Of a stretch of DNA of 64,000 bases, positions 1-10,900 are shown piece by piece (position 1 is the first letter of the stretch; the number at the start of each line of letters is the position of its first letter). The stretch is taken from assembly GCA_002077045.2 (NCBI GenBank), contig KZ111154.1, forward strand, positions 124,001 through 188,000, given 5' to 3'. The notes beneath the pieces are model-generated. The model was not told the DNA's origin and did not search any database. It saw only the letters and a program-made list of their open reading frames with translations. The stretch comes from Rachicladosporium sp. CCFEE 5018 (lineage: Eukaryota; Ascomycota; Dothideomycetes; Cladosporiales; Cladosporiaceae). A program made the translations under genes and the position numbers.

Positions 1-1
1 C

Positions 2-67
2 GACAAAGCATTCATCCGGAACTACGCGACGCCTTTTGACCCGACGACCGCAATGTCGAATTCGTGA
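2..67 (+). CDS. C-terminal tail of an upstream gene (partial)
   Basis: The first 66 bases read without interruption in frame 2 as a protein tail ending in ...TAMSNS and a TGA at 65-67. The peptide (DKAFIRNYATPFDPTTAMSNS, split here as DKAFIRNYAT and PFDPTTAMSNS) has an ordinary protein-like composition, and the other frames are not better. It is most likely the last exon of a plus-strand gene that begins outside the window. Too little is visible to name a family, and a chance open frame of 22 codons cannot be excluded. Confidence 0.4.
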   Translation, partial: DKAFIRNYATPFDPTTAMSNS

Positions 68-222
68 TGGCTTTGGTCTGTTGAGAAATGTACAATGAGA
101 CAAAGATCAGTGCCTGGTGCTCTAGCAAACCTGAGAGGCTCAACTCTCACGTCTCATGTCCTTGTAGTCGCTTGCAACGTCCGGCAGTTCAGATTTGCAG
201 TCTTCATCTTCGCCGTTGCAAC

Positions 223-1554
223 ATGAGCCAGACTGGACACGAAGAGCCTACAGATGATGCGGCTGCCCCAGAGGACAATGATGACGATCATACCAGGACA
301 CTCGTTAAATCACTCTACGAGACTATCACTGACAAATTGGACACGCTGACAAACAGGGCGAACGAGCAACATGAAAGCATTGGCAAAACGATCGTTGCCA
401 TCGAACAATACTTTGATCACGGAGACTGATCCTGCGGATGTTGTGCCCAGGGAAACGATGTTCAATCATATCAAGAAGATATGGTCTAAGGAAGATGATG
501 ACGAGCAAGCCGAGGAACGAGCTCGCAGAGCGGAAGCTGAGGTAAGTGGAAAGACTACTGGGCGACATGGTGATGAAAACTATCTTGAATATAGGCATGC
601 CCAGTAGTCAAGCAGACGATACTACGTGCAGGGATGAATGATAGACTGACCATGCGACACAGGAGCGAGAGACATTACCAGATTACAAAGGCTACGACTG
701 GATCCCCGAGCGGGAGTTTCGAGCGACCAGCAACGCAACCGCCGGCAGCCGGCCACTCGGCGTGCAGTCTCGGCTTGATGTCACCGGGGAGCAAGATGAT
801 TCAGTTCCTGGACACAGGAACACTCGTGCTAAATCACTGGCGCAAAGCATCGCCAAGGCGCGGACTGCGGTGGCCGCAAACGATGATGGTAACTCTTACG
901 GTGCGTCATCACCTGCAGCGTCGAGAACCAGCCTGCAGCCTTCGGAACGCAAGATCAGTCGTACGAAGATTGAGAAGCGTGACCTCGACAGGATTGACGA
1001 GGGTGACGAAGCAACGGTCGAGCAGGCGCAACGGCCTGGACGTCGAGAAAAGAAGGCAAAGAAGGCACCCACGATAGCGAGTCATCCCGCTGTGACACGA
1101 AACGATATGCTCACAGAGTCTATTGCACCTCAGGCAAAGCCGGCCATAGTTAGGCGAGGTGGTCCACGCAAGCAGCCAACGTCCACCACGTCCACGAAGA
1201 CCGGGCGGCAAGTCTCGACTACCCTCACAGCACCTGTGGCAACAGTCGAAGAGTCCGACGAGGTTCAGGTAGACGACGCCGAAGTCCAAGCTCCTGACTA
1301 TGAAGTCCACGCTGCCGACGGTCAAAGTCAGGCTGCCGAACCCTGGAGTCGAGGCTGCCGATACTACTATGTCGCAGTCTAATATGCATGAAGAAGCGAG
1401 TGACGGGATTGATATTCGCGGCTCTGCTTCTTTCAATGCAGCTGAAAGTGTAGCAGCGAGGACAGCTGATGAGGCTAGCGAGCCCAAGAAGCGTCGTGCC
1501 GTTTACTCACCAGCGGAGGGCGCACACAAGCCCGCTATGTTGCGCCGGCGATGA
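223..1554 (+). pseudogene. Disordered, probably nuclear protein with broken reading frame
   Basis: I do not recognise the family. A plausible start is the ATG at 223, opening an acidic segment (MSQTGHEEPTDDAAAPEDND) and a helical stretch up to about 420. Protein-like sequence then continues one frame over (to 541). It crosses a good intron 542-662 (GTAAGT...ACACAG, phase 0) into a long basic and Ser/Thr-rich region (663 to about 1340). It then has to change frame again near the CCC at 1341-1343 to continue through SQSNMHEEASDG to a stop at 1554. Lys/Arg clusters (GRREKKAKKA, EPKKRRAVYS) look like nuclear localisation signals. Neither frame change is explained by an intron of normal size with matching phase. 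It is either a decayed gene, an assembly with single-base errors, or a gene with splicing I cannot see. The coding nature is well supported and the exact model is not. Confidence 0.4.
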
Positions 1555-2051
1555 GCGCAAGTTTTCGTGGTACCGTTATTGTGCCATTGGCAGTCTGCTG
1601 ATTGAAGTGAGGTATGATGGTAAGATGGTGCATGTCGATCAGGCTCAAGCTCGAATACCCTTCAGAGTTGTTCATTCTTCTGCGGCCGCGCGAGATCTTC
1701 AGCATGATTTGTGAGCTGTCTGTGTATCAGCCGTAGCCTATGTCCATGAAGTCAGTATGCCATGTGCAGGACGTGCTCCAAATCTCATACGTACTCTTCT
1801 TTCCTGGATTTGGACCTCTCCAGACAGATCGCACCAAGACGTATGTCTCAGGAGCGATAAGTCATTCGACGTCGTTCCACGATCATGCCTATCGTTGCCT
1901 CAACTGCAAGACTAGTCACACATTGCGACACATCGAACGAAGACTTTCAGGAGGGTTCGAGAGTCATAACAATGCGTTATGAAAGGTAGCTCGCCCTGCG
2001 GTATGCACCTAATTTGAAATCTATCTCGAACGCATCTCTCGTTAGCCCGAC
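1555..2051. other. Gene-free spacer between two broken genes
   Basis: About 500 bp with no convincing coding sequence on either strand. The short open frames here have no recognisable composition. It could hold the promoter of the gene starting at 2052, but I see no clear TATA element or repeat. Confidence 0.4.
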
Positions 2052-3144
2052 ATGGCAGAGCAAGGCCCAGACCCGAATGTGCCAAACGATCCCTGGGCCT
2101 TACTTCCGCCGTGCACAAAACTCCAGCCCCTTCCGCCGACCGTACCAGGGTCTCTCGACAGCAGGTCAATGTTGATATGAGCTCCTCAGACTCTCGACGA
2201 ACTACTGGCCGAGGAACGTGACCATGTTCGCATGCACCAGGCTCAAGCCGATACTCTCGCAGGCATGACTTTGCGCAGAACCTCATGTCAAACGACGATA
2301 TTGAGCAGTTGAGAAAGAAGCTGAAGTCCACTGCGTCTGGCAAGTGGGCCATCACGCTGGACAGCGCACCTAACACCTTGGGCGTCGATAAGCGCCCAGA
2401 GACGCATAGGATTCAGGAGACTACAGTCGAGGATGCTGACGAGGGAGAGTCGGGCAGCATCGCAGCGCGGAGGAAAAGTCACCGCAACACGGGTGTAGCA
2501 GCTGAGCCGGTACGCACACCTGCGAAGTCATCAGCGAAGCAGTCGAAGAAGCAAAGCGAGAAAGATAGCCTTGAGGGAGCGGGCGAACAGATCGACGATT
2601 CCGAAGCCCGACCGCCGCCTTACAAGAAGCTCCGAACACTCTCGAACACGGGAACTTCCCCGGAGAGCATTAGACCTCGTGGGATTCGTATGCAAACAAC
2701 ACTAACATAGCACAGATTACAAGACGGTTAGAACAAGCAAGGGAACTCTTGTCATTAAATTATATGCACACAAAACCTCCATGCCAGGCGGCGTCGCCCG
2801 ATCCAACGTATTGAAGAGTGCCGCTGCCGGTGCAAGCAGGAACCGCAGTCAGCATGCCGCAGTCGGCGAGACATCGGCAAGCAAACATATTGAGTACGGT
2901 GAGCTCGAACATCGGCAGATCCTAGATCAAGCGTCGGGTGAGAGGCAAAGCGACGGAGAGCAAGAGGAGAAAATTGAAGATGATGAAGGTGATGGAGAGG
3001 ACGACGAAGAGACATGAGTGGCTGAGATCGGAGGTGGTAGAAAGCCTGACCTACCTGCTTGAGCAGTATCACGAATCTGCATCATGTACGCATCTGAGGC
3101 CGGAAGAAGAGAGCGGAAAGCGCGCCATGGAGGAGGTACAGTAA
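2052..3144 (+). pseudogene. Second frame-broken low-complexity protein
   Basis: Family not recognised. From the ATG at 2052 the frame gives MAEQGPDPNVPNDPWALLPP, with a believable 48-nt intron 2142-2189 (GTACCA...CCTCAG, phase 0). It continues into a helical stretch beginning TLDELLAEERDHVRMHQAQA. Near 2262-2266 the sequence must slip one base to reach the open frame with NLMSNDDIEQLRKKLKS, which runs to about 2687. After a very short possible intron (2679/2688-2715, 28-37 nt), a further frame encodes YKTVRTSKGTLVIKLYAHKT and a very acidic tail to 3017. A neighbouring frame to 3144 also looks protein-like (SEVVESLTYLLEQYHESAS). Charged, Ser-rich composition suggests a nuclear protein. The repeated one-base breaks suggest decay or local sequence errors. 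Confidence 0.35.
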
Positions 3145-3517
3145 GGTATGAAGTCAAGAAGCGGCAGCTTCCGGGCGGGCTTGGCTCATTGCCAGAGCAG
3201 GGAACAGGCGACGCAATGGCCACATGGCAATGATGTTGTATCACGATCGCATAGCATAGCACTATTCTTGTATACATAGCTCGACGCTCATATTACTGTT
3301 ACTCATTGCTCTGGGATCTGTGCTGCTGTTGACGTTCAAGCCAACTTCACTGCGCGCCTGCCGAATGCCGAAGTAAAGGAGATGAGCTGTGTCGACGAGT
3401 CAAGCACATTGCCATTCGAACGAGCAACGTCCTCTTACGCTACTTTGAACCAATCTCGATGTCAGGAATAGCGAATTGTTGACTTGCCACCCACGTATTT
3501 GACCACGCGCCCCCAAC
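3145..3517. other. Upstream region of SLA1
   Basis: About 370 bp without a gene. Presumed SLA1 promoter and 5' leader. No distinct TATA box or repeat was recognised. Confidence 0.4.
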
Positions 3518-6500
3518 ATGGTCTTCCTCGGCGTCTACCGCGCGATCTACGACTACGCTCCGCAGTCAGACGAGGAGCTCGAGATCAAGGATGGCGACCT
3601 CCTCTTCGTGTTGGACAAGAGCGCTGACGATGATTGGTGGAAGGCGAAGAAGAAGGCTGCTTCGGACGACGATGACGAACCGGAGGGCCTGATACCTGCA
3701 AACTACGTTGAGGAGGCAAAGCCCGAATACCAGGCCAAGGCACTGTATGACTACGCGCAGCAGACTGATGAGGAGCTGAGCTTCAAGGAGGAGGCGCGAC
3801 TGGATGTGTACGATACCACGGATCCGGACTGGACGTTAGTGGGAGCGAATGGGGAGTTTGGCTTTGCGCCGGCGATCTACATTGAGCCAGCATCGAGTGC
3901 GAATGCCAGCGCTCCAGCAGTCGCGGAAGCACGTGGTCCATCGTTGCCGACACGGCCACGGCCAGCGGCGAATGAGCCCATACCGGGCGAATCGGACTAC
4001 CCCGATCCGGGCATGGCACCTACACCGTCACCTGAGCCCCCATCAGCCAATCCAGCAGCGGCACTGGCAGGTATCATTGCGCAACGCACAGGTGGAGACG
4101 GGTCTGTGCCGGCAGCACGAAGACAGCTTGCCTCTCCGCCACCCGCTATGCCGCCGCGACAGTACACACCGGAGGAGAGCGAAGAGGATGCGCCATCCTT
4201 GCCACAGCGACCGCGATCACAAGTTGCATCACCGACAGCCCAGCAAGCGCCGACGCAATACGCATCGCCTCGGTTCCCTGCCGAGTCCAGCGGCGTGCTC
4301 CCCTCGACCCCCTACAATCGCGCCGTCTCCTCCGCGTACCCTGACGACAACGAGTCAGACCTTCGATCACCTGGCGGCTTTCACCTGTACAACGTGCACG
4401 AGATGGTATCGCACATGGGTAAGAAGAAGAAGCTGCCCACCACACTTGGTATAAATATTGGACGAGGCCTCATCTCAATAAGTCCGGAGAAGTCAAAAGA
4501 CGGACCGAGTAACGAATGGACAGCCGAGAAACTCACACATTATAGCATTGAAGGCAAGCACGTGTTCGTCGAGCTCGTGCGACCGAGTAAGAGTGTGGAC
4601 TTTCATGCTGGGGCAAAGGACACAGCGCAGGAGATTGTGAGTCAATTGGGTGAGCTGGCTGGTGCTGTGCGACAAGAAGGTCTGCGGGAGGTGATCGCGG
4701 CAAGTGCTGGGACTGGCTCAGGCGGACAGAGGAAGGGTCAGATGCTGTGCGAGTTCATGGCACAGGGTGATGACGAGGTCACAGTGGCAGTCGGCGACGA
4801 GGTCATTGTGCTTGATGATCAGAAGAGTGACGACTGGTGGCTTGTGCGAAGGCTCAAGAACGGCAACAAGGGTGTGGTGCCGGCATCATATGTCGAGATT
4901 ACGGGGACCAAGGGCAATGACAGCATCAGCGGACTGAATGCAGCACGAAGTACGGTGGAGCAGAATCGCATCGAGGAGCAGCGACTTGCACGAGATGCGA
5001 CGCAGAACGACAAACGGAATGGTCGAGGTGTATCGTTGCCAGAACGAGGTAGCAGTCTGTCCACGCAAGAACAGGAGCCTCGACGAAGGACGCCTGAGCC
5101 TTCGAGCTCGAAAGCCAAGACGAAGCCCAACACATCACGCGTGCGGACTTGGACAGATCGATCGGGTACGTTCAAGGTAGAAGCAGAGTTCATTGGGCTA
5201 CGAGAGGGCAAGATTCACTTGCACAAGCTCAATGGTGTGAAGATCGCTGTGCCGGTCACGAAAATGGCGGTAGAGGATCTCGAGTATGTTGAGAAAGCTA
5301 CTGGCATTTCGTTGGATGACGACAAGCCACTCAGCGACATCAAGCGGCGGTCAACTCAAAAGGCGAAGGACCGAGATCAGAGGAACGGCGCGAGCAGTCG
5401 GACGCCAGCTGCTGGCGCGACCGTGACGGACAAGGATCAAGAACAGTGGTTTGACTTCTTTCTGCAGTGTGGTGTGAATCCTCAGATATGTGAGAGATAT
5501 GCCAGCGCGTTTGCACGAGACCAGATGGGGCAAGAGGTGCTGCCGGACGTCAACGAACAGCTGCTCCGAACGCTCGGCTTAAAGGAAGGAGACATCCTTC
5601 GCGTCATGAAATTCCTCGACGCAAAGTATGGTCGCGCGCACAAGGGTATCAGCGGTGCACCTGCGAATAGTACTGGCGATGATGACAAAATCGAGCCTGC
5701 GAATGGCGGTCTGTTCTCGGGTCCTGGTGGCGCACTGCGGAACAATACACGTAAAGGTCGACCAGCACCAGCCGTGGCAACGAGCGATACTGTCGATGAT
5801 AGCGCATTCAAGCCGAAACAGTCAGAGGGCGCAAGGGCGACTCCGTTGGCAAACGCACCTCGAAGACAGATTACGAGTGGTGGAGGCTTCGATGATGATG
5901 CATGGGATGTGAAGCCTGGAAAGAGTGAATATACTGCTCCTGAAGGGCCCCCGCCTGGCGTGGTGCAGCCACCGAGGTCGGTACTCAATGACGATCTGTC
6001 ACTGCTTGCCTTGCCTTTACAGCCACAGCCAACAGCTGCTGCACCAACGCCTGCAGCACCCGCCGCACCAGCCCAGCCAGAAGCACCTCAGCAATCAACG
6101 CAACCCCAAGGCGCCGAACAGGCGATCTTCGACAAAATCGCAGCACTGAAGCCTCAACCGACTGCACCACCACGACAGCGACCACCCCCACCCATAACTC
6201 AGCCCAATGGAAGCTCACTTGGTGTGCCTCCACCTCCCCGAGCAGCGAGTGCACCAGGTTTCCCTCCTCAGCAATCGCAATTTGGTCCTCCACCACTGCA
6301 GCCGCAGCTCACGGGCTACCAACAGCCCATGCAGACAGGCTATCAACAACAGCTTCCGCCCGGGTACGGCCAGCAACAAGGCATGCAGCAAGGCTTCCAA
6401 CCCATGCAAGGCTTCGCCCCGCAACAAACAGGCTTCCAATACCCCCAACAATCTAACGGCATGCCCATGATGTCCCAACCCACAGGCATGTCCTTCCAAC

Positions 6501-7112
6501 AACAAGGCCTACTGAACGGCGCAGCGACCGGCTCTCCCTTCGCCGACCCACCCCGACAGCCCTACCAACCCACAGCCCCCAGCGGACTCGCCCAGTCATT
6601 CGGCGCGCCACAGCAAGGCAGCCTCCAACAAATGCAGCAGAACTACCCAGCCCTCGCCCCGCAACCAACTGGCTTCCAACCGCAGTCCCAATTCGGACAG
6701 AGCCAGATGCTGCCACCGCAGCAGGCCGGCTTTCCTCAGCAGCAGCAGGCGCAGATGTCCTTCCCACAACAACCCCAACAATCTCAATCCTTCCAGCCCA
6801 TGCAGCAACAACCGAGCTTCAATATCTCCCAACCCACCGGCCTCTCAGCCAACACCGGCTTCGGTCAAGCGCCGCCTCAGCTCCCTCCACAGCAGACGGG
6901 AGGCGTGCTGGGACCGATGCAGCCGCTTGTGCCGCAGAAGACGGGGCCGGCGCCGCCTGTGAGGTTTGGGGTTGGAGCTGCGCCGATGGTGCCGCAGAGG
7001 ACTGGGAGGGCGGATTTGGGGAGGGCTAGTAAGTTTATCCTGCTTAACTTCGACTTCATGCGTATCTTTGCTAACGTTATGCGAAGCTCCGCAGAATCCG
7101 TTTGGGTTCTAG
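3518..7112 (+). CDS. SLA1: Actin cytoskeleton-regulatory complex protein Sla1
   Basis: Endocytic coat adaptor that links cargo and clathrin to the Arp2/3-Las17 actin machinery at cortical patches. Model: join(3518..7028, 7087..7112), 1178 aa. Visible domains: SH3-1 (about 4-72), SH3-2 (about 74-128), SH3-3 (about 406-466, DDWWLVRR), SHD1 cargo-binding domain (about 541-605) and the SAM-like SHD2 (about 639-705, WFDFFLQCGVNPQICERYA). A long Gln/Pro-rich tail carries TG repeats. Six of these fit the Prk1/Ark1 phosphorylation pattern [LIVM]xxQxTG: LQPQLTG, MMSQPTG, LAPQPTG, LPPQQTG, LVPQKTG and MVPQRTG. The intron 7029-7086 (GTAAGT, branch GCTAAC, acceptor AAG) joins a 26-nt last exon encoding TPQNPFGF, the expected NPF-containing C-terminus. 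Reading through the intron would instead add about 50 unrelated residues. Start: the ATG at 3518 opens directly into the first SH3 domain, as in the family. Confidence 0.95.
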
Positions 7113-7945
7113 ACGTCCATTTCAAAACCGACCGGTCAAGAAAGACAATGTTACTGTTCTGCAGTATCGACGTCCAGTGAACTACCGAAGACCAAGCTTA
7201 CCGTTCGATCGATCTGCTTCAACACACGAGCTACCTGAGGGTCTGTGCCTTTGTAGTGCAATACAACACATGCTGTCGAGTCGAAGGAGGACGGAGAGGA
7301 GATCCGTCTCAAAAATGAGGCTCGGAAATGTAAGGGGCGGAGGAATGTGCATGCGGGTGTCACGTGCGCAGCAGTCGGGGGGTGTATATAAGAGTGTAAA
7401 CTGAACGTTCGCTGTGAGCAGATTACGCACGTGATTTCATCGAGCCTTTCTGTCATTCAAGAAATCACTTGAGCTCATCTTTACCATATCGACCTAGCAG
7501 ATCATCACCATCCTTGATGTCTCCCTGACCTTGCTGCCCATCGATTCCAGTTGCACTAACGCCTGAGGCCATAAGGCTGTCACGGAACGGCTTCCGCGAT
7601 TCCCCGCCGCGACTGTACTTCCGAAGCTCACTTGACCCTCTATATCACCGTTGGCTTCAGGAAGTAGGCGGACTACTGGATGACGAAAGCGCGTTGCTGC
7701 AGTAGGATACCGCAGCGATATCACTACTGGCGCGACCTGCGCTGGCACGTATACTAGGGCACGAGGCGACGTCGAGTCTGAAGTGAATGGCAAGGCAAAA
7801 GTGAAGGCAGCCGGTCACGGCGCAGTGAAGGCGACACTGCTCTCGTACGTTGAAGCCTGTGCACACTCCCACCTCTTGTCACATCAACCCGCGCACCTCC
7901 CAGTGCGTCCTTGCACCCACCGACATCCCTCACGCAGCCGCCACG
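7113..7945. other. Long intergenic region between SLA1 and TAF1
   Basis: 833 bp with no supported coding sequence. It holds promoter-like signals at 7361-7433 (separate entry) and presumably the TAF1 5' leader. A short upstream ORF, ATG TCT CCC TGA near 7516, lies between those signals and the TAF1 start. Confidence 0.4.
7361..7433 (+). promoter_or_regulatory. TATA box flanked by two CACGTG E-boxes
   Basis: TATATAAG at 7385-7392 lies between CACGTG at 7361-7366 and CACGTG at 7428-7433, with an AGGGG stress-element-like site just upstream (near 7333). CACGTG is the bHLH core site. The arrangement looks like a core promoter, probably for TAF1, whose ATG is about 550 bp downstream. A non-coding transcript is the alternative. 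Motif matches only. Confidence 0.3.
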
Positions 7946-10900
7946 ATGCCTCACGCGACCTCCGACGAGTCCCGGGCTAACAGCCCCATAAACGAGAACG
8001 CCGACATCCAGCGCTTCCTCGGCGGCTACGACTCCCTCGCTCAAGACGACAACTCTTGGACTCCCCTGGATCCCGGCGAGAAAGTCGACGATGCGCAGGA
8101 CTACGAGGATATCTCCGATGAGGACTTGCCCGAGGAGGAAGAGGCGACGAATCATCTAGACGAGGGCGATGATGGGCAGGTGTTTGTGGGGGACAGCCAG
8201 GTAGTGAAAGTCGAGGATGAAGGGGGCGATGAGGTTATGGGTGGCTTGTTCGGGGATGGAGAGGAGGATAACGACCTCTTTGGCGAGAACGGCTCGAGTT
8301 CGCCTGTGCTTGAGAGGAGGGCGGAGGTGGTGCCGCAACAGCAGGCGCGCACGAACGGCTTCGGGTTGGCGCTGCCGAGCAAGAGTGGGAGTGGACTGGC
8401 GCTTCCCAAGGCTGGCGCTGAGCGTGCGTCGCATCACATGCAGCAGTTCCACGCTTCGCCTACAAGCTTGAGTCCTCAGTCCTTCACTCGCGACGATCCG
8501 ATGTCTCCGAATGCATCTTCGCATGCCGAGCCTGAAGAAGAGGAGGAAGAGCTAGATGAAATGGCGCGCTTGCAACGTGACATGTTCAGGGCCGCTGCTC
8601 TCCACGAGGACCTCGAGCTTCCTCCTGATCGACCGCTGGCAGAGATGTGGCCGAAGTTTCCTGCGTGGGAGGCGGACGAGGTCCCGAAATGGACTGAGCT
8701 GTTCGCGCCTTTGCCTGGGATGTATAAGGGAAAGGTTCCGCTCAAGCCACCGAAGCCTGTCGTCGCAACCAAGATCTCGCTGGACCTACTTCCGGATCAA
8801 GAGAAAAGCTTCAGGACTGCTACTGTGGTTGGCAAGCCTACTGCCTCCGCGTATGCTGGCCGAGGTCTCGTCAAGTGCGAGATGCCCGTCAACGAGGACG
8901 AGAGTGGCGACGACATTGCGCTGAGCGAATTTGATGAGACCGAAGTAATTGGCAATGTCACAATGCAAGACCTGGCCGTACTTTGTCAGGACTGGGACAT
9001 CCCGAGTGGTGACGATGGCTCTGTACTGGATGCAGACGAGCAGGCAGACTTGATGGAGGGTGACTGGGAGAACGAAGAGAAGGCACGCCCGCAGAAGCGT
9101 CGTCGCGTCGGCATACTTGATCACGACGCCACACTTGCGATGCAGGATGCCTATCTACGCTTCGAAGACCCAGAAGAGGCCACCGCCAGAGTCGCTCGAG
9201 CGGTCACACTCGACATGAACGACCCACTACTCCTCCTCGACGAGCAAGTTCCGCAGCCCAAGGCTATCACTAAGCGTGTGCCTGGTGACGGACATCTCGA
9301 TTTAGCGCTCGGTCGCGATCTCACTCGGCGCTACAACATTAGCAATGATGAGGCTTACGATCTACTCAAGGAGAATCATCAACACAAGGTGCGCGGAACA
9401 CTCGGTCACACTACCCTGGAGCACAGCATGCCGGCCATCAAGCTGCAATGGCCGTTCTACAGAGTTGGTATGGAAGCCAAGGAGAAGCGCGCATTCCACC
9501 GCCAACCGCTGCACATGTATGATGCGCATAATCGCAGCTACAGGTTCCAGAAGCCGGGCTTCCAGAAGAGGAAAAATCTGCGTGGCAAAGAAACGAAGGA
9601 GCTCTTCTCGAGGACTGAGGATCTTACGCTGAATGACAACTCGAGTGTGCTGCTGTTGGAGTACTCGGAAGAAGTGCCAGTTATACTCTCCAAGTTCGGC
9701 ATGGGAAATCGCGTCACCAACTACTACCGCAAGCGCGATGCAGAGGACTCCGAGCGACCAAAACGCGAGATTGGTGAGACGCAAGTCCTAGCAAATCAGG
9801 ACAAGAGTCCATTTTTCAACTTCGGCCACGTCGACCCCGGCGAGACTGTCCCCAGCATACAAAACCCGCTCTTCCGCGCTCCGATCTTCAAACACAGCGC
9901 CCGATCCACGGACTTCCTCCTCGGCATCACGCACAGCTACGAAAAAGGAACCAAATTCAGTCTCCGCAACATCGAGAACCTCCATGTCGTCGGACAACAG
10001 TATCCTCTTGCCGAGATTCCCGGCGAGCACTCCCGCAAAGTCACAGACGCCGCCAAGAAGCGCCTCAAAGCCATTAGCTTCCGCATGTACCAGAAGTCGC
10101 TCGACCCCAGGCGACGAGGCGTCCAAGTCACGAACTACAATTTACTCAATCACCTGCCTGGTGCTAGAGATCTTCCAGGCCTGCGAAGCAAGATGCGCGA
10201 GTTCATGAAGTATGAGAAGAAGCCGAAGCAGAGTGATGATGTGGGGTATTGGGTGCCCATGCCTGGCTTCCCAGCGCCGGATCTGGAGACTATACGCGGG
10301 TGGATCAAGCCTGAGGATATTTGCCTGTTGGACAGCATGCAAGTGGGTGTGCAGCATCTCGCTGATCTTGGCATCGAGGATAAGCGGAACGACAAGGAGG
10401 ATGAAGATGCTGAGGAAGACGAGAATATCGAGAAGATGCTCGCGCCTTGGCGGACGACGAAGAACTTCCTCAATGCCACTTCAGGCAAGGCTATGCTAAA
10501 GGTGCATGGTGAAGGCGATCCCACGGGCCGCGGCGAGGCATTCAGCATGCTCAAGACGAATATGAAGGGTGGGTATGTGCCGCGTGGAGAGAGCGCTACT
10601 GACAAGATGGCGAACATGCGCGTACAGCAGAGTACAGGGCATAAGTATAATGTCGCCATGCAACAGGCAAAGTATGATCGAGATATCCGCGATACGTGGG
10701 AGAAGCAGAAGGCTGGGCTCAGCAACGAAGCTGACACCAGCGATGTCGATATGGAGGATGTCGATGACACGCAGTCCGTCCGTCAAAGCTCGGTCGTGGC
10801 ATCGCAGTTCGGCGGCCGCGCAACGCCCCGTCAGAGCGTTGGTGTCGGAGGCGGCGCAGGCTCAGTAATCTTCGACGACTCCGCCAGCCAGTTTACCAAA

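Noticed and set aside
394..424. A 31-nt intron that would repair the first frame change in the gene at 223
   Set aside because: The phase fits, but the length is too short, there is no branch point, and it deletes protein-like sequence.
2679..2715. A normal intron joining the two frames of the gene at 2052-3144
   Set aside because: At 28-37 nt it is shorter than any convincing intron in this window, so it is mentioned only as a possibility.
4146..6832. Several long antisense open frames inside SLA1
   Set aside because: They are shadows of a Gln/Pro-rich coding strand, with Arg/Leu-rich composition and no domain features.
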